Below, piece by piece: positions 18,154 to 29,094 of a stretch of 64,000 nt of DNA. The DNA lies in the NCBI RefSeq assembly GCF_000002985.6, contig NC_003280.10, positions 13,636,501 through 13,700,500 of the forward strand, written 5' to 3'. The position numbers and the translations under genes were made by a program. The notes below the pieces were generated by a model. The model saw only the letters and a list, made by a program, of their open reading frames with translations, made no database searches and had not been told where the DNA came from. Every line of letters begins with the position of its first letter. The stretch's first letter is position 1. The DNA comes from Caenorhabditis elegans (taxonomy: Eukaryota > Nematoda > Chromadorea > Rhabditida > Rhabditidae).

Positions 18154-19321
18154 ACTCAGATAAATCGAATCACGCAGGCACCGCTCCAAACCACGCAGGT
18201 GACTGCCCACCACGCAGGCAACGCGTCAAGACCACGCAGTCAACCAAAAGCACGCAGGTGACGCCTAGGAACCACGCAGGCGACTTGACGGTGGGCAGCT
18301 ATTGGCAGTGGCTGCAAAACCACGCAGGTGACGCCTACATACCATGTAGGCAGCCAACGTTCAGCCACGCGCGGGATTCCTAGGCCAATGGCTGCGTACT
18401 CCTCTTGGACAACTTTTTCTTCTATTTTTTTTTCCTAATTTAATGGAATTTTCCGTTTTTTTCTTGCGAAAAGCACTTTAATGTTTGTTTTCCACGTCTT
18501 TACGAAACTAAATATATGTTTTCAGCTAAATATGCCAACCTTTTCCCCATGATATCGGAATCAAGGTCGGAGGTCGATGTTACCGTCAATGCAGGACTTT
18601 CCGGTAGATTCCTCGTCACAGCCTTTCCAACAATTTATCAGTGAGTAAGTTGTGAAGAAAATGGTTGATGAAAGTAATTTTCAATTTTAGCCTCACTCCA
18701 CTTGCAATTCCACATGAAATCCATACTGGAATCACTGCTATTCATCTCCAGGAAACTCTCGGACTTCTAGTTACCAGTGGCCATAATCGTGTGATTATGA
18801 TTTGGGATGTTCGAAGTGTTTGCTCCGCTCTTTCTGGATCACAATAGACAATTACTTCTTCTACTTCTTGAATGTCTCATAATTCTTCTTATTTTTATCT
18901 AATTTATTGCTTCTCCTTTCTACTTTGTATATTAACTCCCAAAAACGCCCATTCTTCCCCAAAACCATCTTAAACTTACCAATATTTCCCGATACCCCTG
19001 ACAGGTTATCCTGAATAGTGATTGTGATTCTCAAATTTCTTCTAATCCCGTTAATTCCCCAAATATTCGAATGTAACTTTTTTTGGAATTTTTTTGTTTT
19101 CTAGTTTATAAATAAACAATATGTTTGAAAAACAATCGTAATTTGCGCTTTAGATGGTTAAACGGTTGGAAGGGGAAGGGGCGGGCTGCGAACTGCCATT
19201 GCTGCAAGACCACGCAGGCGTCGCCTCCAAACCACGCAGCCAACGCGTTGAAACCGCGCAGGGACTGGCAGTCTTGAGCGTGGTTTGTAGGCGGTGCCTG
19301 CGTGGTTCGATTTATCTGAGT
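18154..19321. mobile_element. Pack-type element: inverted ends around captured gene fragments
   Basis: Left end ACTCAGATAAATCGA at 18154-18168, exact inverse TCGATTTATCTGAGT at 19307-19321. Similarity continues inward for about 45 bp (CACGCAGGCACCGC, AAACCACGC). Both subterminal regions are rich in CCACGCAGGCGAC-type repeats (18170-18360 and 19195-19300). Between them lie AT-rich DNA and two spliced coding fragments with a poly(A) signal (AATAAA 19111-19116). No transposase is present. I see no clear target-site duplication. The left boundary is exactly where similarity to the 26-kb duplicate stops. Confidence 0.7.
18526..18847 (+). pseudogene. Chimeric captured exons: TMX-type thioredoxin piece joined to WD40-like terminal exon
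   Basis: Exon A, 18526-18640, is bounded by TTTTCAG and GTGAGT. It encodes a piece with VDVTVNAGLSGRFLVTAFPTIYH, like the second half of the thioredoxin domain of TMX1-type membrane proteins; the CxxC active site is not included. Exon B, 18691-18847, after TTTTAG, encodes ITAIHLQETLGLLVTSGHNR and VIMIWDVRS, a WD40-like blade, then TAG. The frame is continuous across the splice (CA|C). The AATAAA at 19111 suggests the WD-type donor gene's 3' end was captured whole. No ATG or promoter was found, so expression is unlikely but possible. Confidence 0.65.
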
Positions 19322-19384
19322 TAAAAATATTTGAATGAGTTAAATAATTATTTATTCGACACAAAAAAGAGCTAATCAGTCAGA

Positions 19385-22300
19385 TTAATCTTCGTGATGA
19401 CAACCCCGATAGTTTTGAATCAGCTTTTCAATTGATACGAGGAGAAGCTCCACATCTGCACTTTGTTCGGATTTTTCTGAATTGACTTTTATTGACAGCA
19501 ATTGATTCGATACTTTGTCAAAATCGGCTGACTGTATTTGGGCAGCACTGCCTTTTCCATTTAAGTGATTCTGGCTGCATTCGGTAACTGGAATCTGAGT
19601 TTCAGATTTACTACTAGATTGATCCACCATCTGAAAAATGTTCATTGTGAGAATCATAAAATATGAGATGAATAGTTCGAAAAATCTTACTTCAATTAAG
19701 GGATTAATTTCATCTTGTGAAGGTGGTAATGGAGAAGAAGCAGAAATAATTTTTGAAGTGCGAGGAAGCGGTGTAGGTACTTTCATTGCTATATCCTGTG
19801 CAACTGATGTTGAGGAGTCTGATAAGCTGATATTTTTCATTCCATCTATAATTGCAGCATTTGAAACTGGTGATGATGGTGTAGAAGAAAATATTTTTTC
19901 TATTTGAACGGGAGTTTGAAAAAGTTCTTGTGGTTGCTCATTTGTGGGTTTTATAAAATATGCGATTTTGGATTTGCTATTCCCGAAGAAGCTCTGAAAA
20001 TAAGCGGAAGGTGAAACAAATATAAAAATTATTATTATAAACAGAAAAACAATACAAACATATTTTTTGTCAGATTTCTGTTCAATTAAATAACAATATC
20101 GGTTGGTAGAAAAGTTGGTGGAGAATTACTTACTTCTGCTGGTAGTGGAGCAGGAAAAGGATTCAAAAAACGAGAAGGAGTTGATGAAGTGGGAAGTGAG
20201 GCTGCGAGCACTAAAGAAAGTCCAGCCGAAGTAGGAACAATTGGAGCAGGACGAGCTGGAGGACGAAGCGGAGCCTCTGCTATTGGTTTTTCTGAACAAT
20301 GAGTATGATTGGGAAAACTAACATAGTTACCCACCTCTAACTCGAAAGGAAACACTTTTTCTCGGAGGTTTTGGTGGTTCTTCATTAATATCATTTTCCT
20401 CGTCATGGTCATTCTCATCAATATGAGGAAGAACATTGGAATTGTGAGTTGGAGGAGGAGTCTGCTTAGGAACAGTGTCTGGTTTTGTAGTCCAACGATA
20501 GGAGTCCCAATGAGGTGGAATTCGAGAAGTTGAGAGACCTGGAAGATTGATATTTTGAACTGTGTATTTTTAAAGAAGGTGTATTTAGCGTGAATGGGGG
20601 CTTTAAAATACCAAGAAAATGATATTAATAATTTTTAAATTTAGAAATACGACAAAGAAAATAAAATAACTATTTACAGTAAACGGAAATGTTTTTACCA
20701 AATCTCCCTATTTGAACTTCGTTCAAAAGAGAAGCCACGCCCACTTTTGAACCAATCAGTGGCTTCTACTCAGCACATCTGATTGGTTCAAAAGTGCAAG
20801 GAGACAATCATTAATTTGTTTTGCAGTTCACATTTTGGAATTAAATCAAAGAAAGAACTTATCCTAAATTGAAAATGGGACTTTATGAGTTGGATTTCTT
20901 ATTCTGCCAAGCAGCCTCTAATAAATGCCGAGTGTACAGACTCCGCCCCTTTTTCGCGTTTTTTCGCGTTTTTTTTGGCTTGCGAAAAAATGTCACACTA
21001 CGTTTTCATTAATAACTCCAGAGCCGTTTGACTGAATTTTATAATATTTGACAGCTTACTAGAAATATTTTGCCCCACGGTGGAGCAAAAAACTGCACAA
21101 AGTTTGGAGCAAAACTGAGCTCAGGGCGGCTTTCCCCAGTTTGAAAAAAATTTTTGTTGTTCTTTTTACCCCCAAAAAACCATGTTTTAATTGAATTAAA
21201 ATTCGGGTTTTGCTCGGTTTTGTTCCAAATTTATGTGCAAGATACTACTCAGAGAGGTGGATTTTTTGAAAGAAAGTTTGAGTTCATAAGTGCAAAAGGC
21301 AAAAAGTTGTGATAAAACAAAAGGCCAAAAAATGCCATTTTGCCAAAAAAAAATTTTTTTCCGAAAAAGTAGTTTTTCGTCTTTATCTCAAGTTCTACTT
21401 CATCTTTTTCGATACTTTTTTTTCTACCCCACGTAAAAAAATACGCTGAACACGATTTTCAACTCAGAATTAAGAAAAGTTCTATGAGTCGGCCGAGCAA
21501 GACGAATAAGTGCCACATTTTGCACACTTTTCTATTTTCGTGAATCTACTTTTTCAATCATAACTCGGTCAGTTTTCAAGTTTTCTTAGTTTTCTAAAAA
21601 TTGACGTGTAGGTCTCATCAAGACGCATCGAGACATATAAAATTTGTAAAAAGTTCAGTGGGAAAATTTTTCAAGAATAAAATAATTCAAAAATTTAGTA
21701 CTGGGGGGAGTGGTTTCCTGGGTCTCCTGAACATTTTTTCCACTAAAGTTTTGCGGAATGTATTTTTGATTCATAGTTTTTGATTTTATTTAATGGAAGA
21801 TGAAGTTTCGTCGCATTAGCAATGCTCTGCCAAGAGATATTATTTTTTTTAATTTTCAGGCCAAAACTTGTTTTTTTTTCTATACATCTGTCTGTGTACA
21901 AGATATAGCCCTCAACTGTACGTCTCCCTTTCGGGAATTTTATGATGAGTACAATGCTGAAATAAAATTTTCAAAAATTAGGTTTCCCGCTGACTTATCA
22001 GTGATAAACGGTTTTCGAACGTCTTTCCCCAAATAGTCATAATTGAAGAAAGCGGAATCGAAAGACGACTCCCTCCAGAAATTTACCTTCCTTACTTCCA
22101 GTTTGAGCTCTCCCGCATGGCCGAGTGGTTAGTGCGTATGTCTGCGGAAATTTTGGTAGTGGGTTCAATTCTACCAGCTGACAAACTTTTTTTGTTTTTT
22201 TTGAGTATTCGGGATTCGAATATTATATAGAAATACTCGATTTTATACAAAATATAGGTACGTCTCCCCCCATATAAATCCTCCTCAAACTTCAATCAAT

Positions 22301-25300
22301 CACAACTCAGCTTTAACTGAGTCATGGGGTGCGTCTGTTTTTGGTCAAACCGAACTCAAAAATCAAGAAGACATTGACTCACTGAAAATTTCACGAACCC
22401 TCTAACAGGTTCGAGGCGAAGCCGAGAACCTACGCCCGGCAAGGGGACTCGCCTTACACCCCCTACAACTGGCGGGCCCGCAGGGCCCGCTAGTCTTTGT
22501 TATTATCGAATTTCAGACTGTTTTTGGTGATTCAAAGACAAACCCGTGATCGCGTTTAAATAGGGTTTATGAAGAAAATGTATTTTTGATGTACATGAAG
22601 AGACCTTGATTTGCATAAAAATACAATTTAATTGCAATTTTTTGTCTGAATCTAGTTTTTGTTTGAATACGAATTTTACATGGCTGAAGTCAAAATTAAA
22701 CACACAAAATGTCGCTCTCAGTCAATCAACTTACTTCCTCGAACTCGCACTGAAGCGCTTCTATTCAGCAGCACTGATGGATCCTTGATGGGATCCGCAG
22801 AAAAAGTGTGACTATGTTTGAATGATGTTGCTGCGGTTACTGTAGAGTATTCAGATTCTTCCGAATCACTTGGATTTATTCCGGATCTTCTTGCATCGAG
22901 GAAGTTCTGAATCTGATCGACAATTGTTCCAGACGTCGGTGATGGGACAGATTGCCTCGTGTCAGGTGTATCACTGACTTTACGCAAGACTTGTGAACGA
23001 TCGATTGAACGGATTTGCTGAAAAAAGATTCATAGAAAAATATTGATTAAGTCGAAACTTACATCCATTAGACTTCTTCGATCAGAATTAGATTCTGGAA
23101 CAGCAGTTAATCTAACTGTTGGTGGCCCAGAGATTTCTTGTTCTAGAGCCGGTGGTGGAGGTGGAGGTGGAGGTACAGAAGAAGGCGTTGCAATCGGTGG
23201 AAGTGGTGGAGGTGGTGGTGGAGATTTACTAACTTCGGCAGGTTGCGGAGAAGGAGAAGGATTTGGAATACGTGATGGAGGAGGAGGAGCAGGTTTTGGA
23301 GTGGTAGGTGGAGTTGTCGAAGAGTACGATGTTCCAGTCGAAATAGGGAATTTAATAGTAGGCGGAGCCGAAGGAGGGGGCGGTGGAGCCACTCGTGTTG
23401 GTGTTTTAGGTTCCACTAGTTTGAACTCAGCAAACTGATCAACTTGATGAGAATGTGAAGGTGCATTTGGAGTTGGAGGAGGAGTCTGCTTTGGTACAGT
23501 GTCTGGTTTTGTAGCCCAACGATAGGAGTCACGATGAGTTGGAATTCGAGGAGTTGAGAGACCTGGAAATAAACAGTATATGAAGAATGTCCGAATAATA
23601 ATAATAAAAGTTAAAAAAACACCACTCCTGGAAACATCTGACAATCTTTGACCCCCTTGAGTCAAGTTCTTTTATCAAAATTTACTTTCCAAAATTGCAA
23701 CTGTTTGGTAAAAGCTTGAAAACATATTTGAGAGTTATTCAGCAGATGTTGCAATGAAGCTGCCTACTGAGAAGCTCTACAAACACTGGCACCTATCTTT
23801 TTTTTTTTGAAAACTGAAGCCCATCTCTTAATCAGTACCAAACAGAAATCAACTTTCCTTCCTTACTAAATACATTCAATATACCTACCTCCTCTAGTCA
23901 TCTGATCTTCTGGATTTCTTGAAGCACCTCTACTTGGCAACTCTGTCGGTGTATCGTCCACTTCAATTTTCTCAATTTGATAAGTTTGTTCAACGTGTTC
24001 TTGTTCGAATTTATAAATGTTTTGAGGCTGTCGCTGATTTGTAGATCCATAAGTATCTTTTCTCGGAGTTTCCCAGTCCGTAGTCTTGATGGGATCGATC
24101 GCAGCAAAAGTGTGACTATGTTTGAATGATGTTGCTGCGGTTACTGTCCAATCGGGATTCAATGGATCACCAGTGATGACTGGTACAATCGGTTGAGAAA
24201 CATCCTCGACTTTTGGTTTGTTACGTCCAAAAAAGCTCTGAAAAAAGAAATAAATCGGTCTTAGATTTTCAAATTTTGGACAACAATGTTTTGGAGTCTT
24301 ATTTGTCGACTTTTGTCAATTTTCGGACTCACTTTACTTGTTTTGACTTTATCTTTATGTTTGTCCTTAACCCCTTTCACAGTTTGAGACTCTTTTTTCA
24401 CCATCAATGATTGTCTAATATGATCTTCATTTCTTACAATCAATTGCTTCACAATTTCCTCTTCTTCTTCTGGATTATTCACCTGAAATTTCAACGTAGT
24501 CTTGGCAATAGAGGTTTGGAAAACTATACATTCAATCTACTCCTAACTTGCATATACAAATCTTCTTGTACATCTGTCAACTTCAAACCATCAACATGCC
24601 GAAAATCTATTGGTGCTCCAAATTCAACTTGTTTTCTTGGTTCCTTGTGGGATTTGAATGGATTATGATAGAAACTACTTTTCTTCTTCTTCTTTCCCTC
24701 CAATGCTGGCTGCTTTGCTTTATCGGTACTTCTCGCTGAAATTCAAGTTCCAAGTTTCAATTTGAAAATGTAGCAAGTGGAGTTACTTTCCTTTCCTATA
24801 TTACTCTTTTTCAAATTCGATTTATTCAAGTAATAATATACTCACTTTGTCGTTTACAAACACTATTGTGAAAGTTCTCACATTCCTTTGAGTCGTAAAA
24901 GTTCAATCCAATATATCTGGATTCTGCCTCAAAAACGAGTAATCTCGCATGTTCCTGTATTGTTTCAAACCTTTTGTCTCTATAATCATAGTGTTAGTTG
25001 AAATCAAATTATATTCAAGATTACCTAATAAGAAAATCAAATTGAATTGTTGGTTCCCAATCTGGATCTGCAGATGGTTCCATTACTATTATCCGGTAAT
25101 ATCGCTCCGTACTGTTCTGAAAAAGAACTTAAAATTTCGAAAATAAGACCAAAAGATTTAGAGTTTTAGCCAAGAAAAGTTATAAGTGCGTTTTCAGAAA
25201 ACCACAATAACTACGAAAAATGTTCGAAACATTTTATTTTAATTTTCCAAATCACAATGGAAAAACCATTACGACACGTCCCTCGAATGTTTATTGAAAG

Positions 25301-25581
25301 AGTCACATGTTTCGGAAATCAATTTTCAAAAATCCAACTTAAGAAAACTGTGTCACTACTCACTTTCAGGAACAATGCCACAGCGGCTCCTTCATCTGGT
25401 TTCCTCCATTGTCCATTCTCAGCAACGAGAAATTGACAAATTCCAGATGAAAGTATCTGAAATACCAGTTTTTGTAATATTATAACTATTTAATTAGAAC
25501 CTTATCACTTGCTGATATTCCTCTGAGAACACTTTCCTTTTCATTAATTTCCAAGAAATCACTCAATTCAGCTGTAATCAT
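19385..25581 (-). CDS. WASP-like protein (WH1, degenerate GBD, polyproline, WH2), 13 exons
   Basis: Exons: 25581-25501, 25456-25364, 25116-25025, 24979-24846, 24735-24548, 24482-24333, 24237-23889, 23562-23063, 23017-22735, 20538-20335, 20291-20134, 19993-19691, 19630-19385. All phases close (926 residues). The first ATG follows a TTTCAG acceptor. Residues about 20-133 resemble a WASP WH1 domain (AVALFLKNSTERYYRIIV, IGLNFYDSKECENFHNSV). A basic KKKKK is at 148-152, then a weak CRIB/GBD (FGAPIDFRHVDG, about 172-183). Proline runs follow in exon 8, a WH2 across the exon 8/9 joint (RRSLMD|QIRSIDRSQVLRKV, about 524-543) and a central-region helix (TIVDQIQNFLDARRSGI). WASP proteins activate Arp2/3-driven actin assembly. 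Here the acidic tail is short (DSEESE) and lacks the usual tryptophan, and about 300 residues follow, partly a repeat of exons 7-8. It is a WASP paralogue by inference. Confidence 0.8.
20455..20545 (-). repeat. Intragenic duplicate of WASP-like exon 8 start
   Basis: About 90 bp at 20455-20545 is close to 23471-23566 at DNA level; both encode SYRW(A/T)TKPDTVPKQTPPPT and share the intron acceptor. Likewise 22797-22850 copies 24089-24145 (TVTAATSFKHSHTF), and exon 12 starts SFFG like exon 7. Part of the gene was duplicated in tandem. Confidence 0.85.
20890..22494 (+). mobile_element. Repeat block in WASP-like intron 9, with Helitron-like 3' end
   Basis: The intron of about 2.2 kb is filled with sequence unlike the rest of the gene. 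It ends in a hairpin GCGGGCCC-GCA-GGGCCCGC (22472-22490) followed at once by TAGT, so CTAG closes it, as Helitrons end in a hairpin and CTRR. No Rep/helicase is encoded and I could not place the 5' TC end, so the left limit is a guess. Confidence 0.4.
22108..22185 (+). pseudogene. tRNA-like sequence (A and B boxes, Ser/Leu type)
   Basis: TGGCCGAGTGGTTAGTGCG is a good pol III A box of the Ser/Leu tRNA kind, and GGGTTCAATTC about 40 bases on resembles a B box. GGTAG/CTACC could pair around the B box but leaves an 11-base loop. I cannot pair a 7-bp acceptor stem or assign an anticodon. It is probably a decayed tRNA or the head of a tRNA-derived SINE. Confidence 0.45.
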
Positions 25582-26030
25582 TGTCTATCTGAAATTATTT
25601 AAAAAATAACTTGGCAAAAAATCTAGCTTTCAAAATTCAATCAATCAAAATTTGTTTCCAATATTTACTCCTTATCACCTCGTGTACCCCCTTTTCCCTT
25701 TTTGCGTCATCATATCAGTTTTCCGCTCCGCAAACTTCCATATTTGCCGATTTGTGGGAATGTGTGGAAATAAGGAAAAAATAAACAGTTTATTTGTATG
25801 CACATTTTTTATTCTTGAATGATTTGTAATGTAAGAATGGAAAATTAGTGTAGATGACCTCAGTTGAGTAAATTTTTGAGCAGTTTCAGTAGACATAGTT
25901 TCAGTAGACATACTTTTTTTGTTTGAAAATACATTTTGAACTTCTCGATAATCTCAAAACACTGATGAAGTTATGAAAGTGCACACCGTCGTTGCATTCC
26001 TAAAGCTCTTCCCAGCTGATCAAGTGTGTA
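25582..26030. other. Upstream region of the WASP-like gene
   Basis: Presumed promoter side of the minus-strand gene. The only structure is a short direct repeat AGTTTCAGTAGACATA (two copies, about 25883-25913). There is no coding sequence. Confidence 0.4.
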
Positions 26031-26762
26031 ATAAAGTTTGACAACAAAATCCAATACTGCGGAAAAAACAAAAACAATGCCTGTATCTCTAGTAATCACT
26101 TTGCGCGGAAATATTAAACTGAACTCAGTTTTCCCGTTTTAATATGAATCATTAAAACAAAATTAATGTATAAAAAATGTAGAAAAAAATTTTTTTTTTT
26201 GGTCGACTTCCAAAATTATGAGTAGCAAAAACTGAGTAATTGTCACTTTTTGACAGTATATAAAAAATTTCAAAATTTTTTTTGAAGAGTGTTATTATGA
26301 TACTCGGTCATTTCGGCACAATTGGAGTAGTTTTTAACAGTTTCCCCACTGGCGCTACTCCACCTTTACTATGGATCCCGATCCCCAAAATGTTTAATTT
26401 TTCCAGCTTCTCGAAAGAACATCCACTTTGAACGAAGGCTCGTGCACTGGGAGAATTTCTAATATTCGTGATATTGTCAAAGTATTCGCCCCAGGGTTTG
26501 AAGGCAGTGATGATGACTTGGACAAGTTGGAAATAGAATTATTCAATTATAAATTGAGATTCCTTGCTACTGGAAGTACTCGGAACGATGGTGTTGTGAT
26601 GGTGTTTTTAAAAATAATTTTTAAATTTTTTTAAATAATTTTTTTATTTATCGCAAATAATATTATTACATCGAATAAAGCATGCAACTTTGCAAAAAAA
26701 AATTATTTTGGTTTCTCCCGATTCCTAGAACAAGTATTCCTGAGACTCTCTCGCTTACACAG
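26031..26762. repeat. Mosaic of two duplicated local segments
   Basis: 26031-26134 copies 8165-8272. Immediately after, 26136-26762 copies 17523-18154 with few changes, including half of the AAGGTGGAG MITE, an intron acceptor, the last exon of F-box paralogue 3 and its AATAAA (26674-26679). Both pieces keep plus orientation. Confidence 0.9.
26407..26634 (+). pseudogene. Orphan copy of the F-box paralogue 3 terminal exon
   Basis: After TTTTTCCAG the exon reads LLERTSTLNEGSCTGRISNI and stays open to TAA at 26632-26634 (75 residues). The equivalent Arg codon is TGA in the parent at 17804. No upstream F-box exons exist here, so it cannot be a gene alone. It preserves the ancestral reading. Confidence 0.85.
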
Positions 26763-27060
26763 TATGCTTGTTTTCATTTTTTTTTCTACCAATCGAAAAA
26801 AATATTTGCAATGTTCATTTCTGATTTCTGAGGGTTCTGGTGTGTTCCTACTTGAGTTCAACCCGATTTGAACCCAGAAACCATCTCCAACTTTCTCATG
26901 TTCTTATGATCTTTGAAGGCCTGCAGCAGGAGGCAGATACATATAAAAGAGAAAAAAGAAAAGATTTTCATAAATATGGTCGTTCTTTTTGGGTTCATTC
27001 AGTTCACTTAGCACGTTGCGTGTTGATTATTTTCGGTCTTATGCTATTTATGTGGTGATG
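26763..27060. other. Intergenic, no gene recognised
   Basis: Unique-looking sequence with ATATAAAAG at 26941-26949 that resembles a TATA box, but no ORF or splice pattern downstream supports a gene. Confidence 0.3.
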
Positions 27061-27545
27061 GTGGTGGTTTGATTTGGGTACTGTACCAACAGAGAACGAT
27101 TTTCAAAAAATTTTGAATTTGTTGCTACATTTTTCGCTATTTGTTACTACAGCCGTACCTCCTAGACAAGTTTTCTTACCCCAAAATACCAGCTTACAGT
27201 AACCTGACTACAGTACCCAAACTACAGTAATTATTAAAAAATACTTTTGGTTACAGTAATATCCCTCACAGCAGTATTAAAGGTACATAACCCCCCCCCC
27301 CCCCTTGGAACTTTAACTAGAGTGACCGTAACCCGCAAAAGCTCAACTACAGTACTCTTGCTCACACTTAGGCTACTGCGCCTTTAACTACAGTATCCAA
27401 ACGCCAATCTGCCATACTCTGCCTACAGTATCCTTTCAAATTACCGTACCGTTACTAGGAAGTAGATTGAAACTACTGTACTCTTAACTACATCACCATT
27501 TCCCACTAACTACAGTAACCCTGTGTACATAAGTTGTACTGCAAT
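27061..27545. repeat. CTACAGTAAC/TACTGTAG dispersed repeat, block 1
   Basis: Irregular copies of CTACAGTA and its complement, mostly 10-25 bp apart. A 14-base C run is at 27291-27304. Confidence 0.8.
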
Positions 27546-27589
27546 GTATGTGCCTTTAACAACAATACACATAACTTTAATTTAAGCAC

Positions 27590-27760
27590 AAGAATGCCTG
27601 CCTGCCTGCCTGCCTTCTAGGCCGCCTTGTAAACCTACTGCAAAAATTGTTGATTTCTTAATCAAAATGAGATATTGGTCAAACACCAAGAACCTAAAAT
27701 CCCCGTCAAAATTCAGAAAATAAGCGGTAGGCACGTATGCCTACGTAGGCAGGCGAGGGG
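27590..27760. mobile_element. GCCTGCCTGCC palindromic element
   Basis: Left end TGCCTGCCTGCCTGCCTTC, right end TACGTAGGCAGGCG, AT-rich middle. It is a relative of the elements in the F-box introns. Confidence 0.55.
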
Positions 27761-28377
27761 GTAAAGTTTATCCCAAATTCCAAAGATCTTTACATTTTTT
27801 ATGACTTTTTTACTTTTTTTTTCTAACTTCAAAATAAAATATCTTCCCTTTTTTTCTTCTTCCCAAATAAATTCCTTATAACCCCCTATTATCATCTTTT
27901 TTTTTGCCGTCGACTATTCCAGCTAGGTTCACGTGAACTCCCAGTCTGGTCAGAACTTCTCAATTTTCTAAAAATAGCGTCAAAACATGCCAAAAATAGA
28001 AAGAAAAAAGAAGGAACTAACACGTCTCCTGAATCTATTTTGATATACTATATTGATGTACATATACATTCTTTTCGATAGTTGATCGATGTGAAAATGA
28101 TAAGAAAATGACTATGGTCACGTGAAATAGAAAACTGACGCGTTCGGGTGGTAAAATTTTGATCAACTTGATTGTTATAGTGGATTACTGTAGTTTGATA
28201 AATCAAGTGAGTCATAGTTCCTCTTAAAGTACGTGTGTAACTTAAAAACTAGAGGTTCTTGAAAAAAATTATTAATTGATAAAATAAAGAAAATTAAATT
28301 TGCTACATTTTTGTAATTTACAACTTTTTTCTAGCTTCATTGCGAAGGGGGTTATGGAGGTTTTAAAAATGTAGACC
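27761..28377. other. Intergenic, nothing recognised
   Basis: AT-rich. No repeats or coding sequence that I can support on either strand. Confidence 0.35.
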
Positions 28378-28790
28378 TGAAAATGTCGGCTGCTCTATTA
28401 GTTGGCAGCATTTTCTGCAAAAAAAGTTATAGCGACCGACATCTCACAGGTTTGCTATCTGGCTGAACTTCAAAATTGGGCCCGCAAAATGTCGGCTGCT
28501 CTAACTTTTTTTTGTTGTAAAAACAGACTTATGAAAGGTGCATAGTACATTTAATTTTTAATACTTTGTTAGTTGGCAACATATTTCCCACTATTCCGCG
28601 AAAAACGTTGTAGCGGCCGACATATCATGGGCCTTGCTAGATGGTAGGCATTTCAATTTAGGCCTGCGAAATGTCGGCTGCACTAATAGTTGCGTCAAAT
28701 TTTTCCAGCGATCTGTCGGGCGGTATTCTAAGCTAGGCATAGCAGCCGACATCTCGCGGGACCGTAAAATGTCGGCCACTGTACTCTTTT
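28378..28790. repeat. ATGTCGGCTGC / GCGGCCGACAT repeat cluster
   Basis: At least seven occurrences of (A)ATGTCGGC(TGC) or its complement GCCGACAT at 28382, 28438, 28490, 28616, 28670, 28745 and 28770, alternating in orientation, with TTAGTTGGCA between some. Confidence 0.8.
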
Positions 28791-29094
28791 TTATGTAAAA
28801 AATAATTTTGCATTCAATCAAATCAAGCAACTCCTAATGATAAGCCGAATCTCGACCTATTATGCAAATTAGAGATAACAAGACCGGTTGCCCCCCAATA
28901 GACATATCTTTATCAAACAGTAAAGTGTGTACTATTATCAGTTATCACCAAAAAATTTCTTTTTTTGATAAAGGTTTAAACGAGGGCAATTAGAGGGGTG
29001 TGGGATCATTGTACAATATATCGTGACGTCACTGATCTTTTGAAAGAGGAGTTTTGGAGGATGTATTGCAGGGTGCAAATGATGTTTCGAAATG

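Noticed and set aside
23043..23438. Plus-strand glycine-rich ORF (GGGGGGG)
   Set aside because: It is the complement of the polyproline exon of the WASP-like gene.
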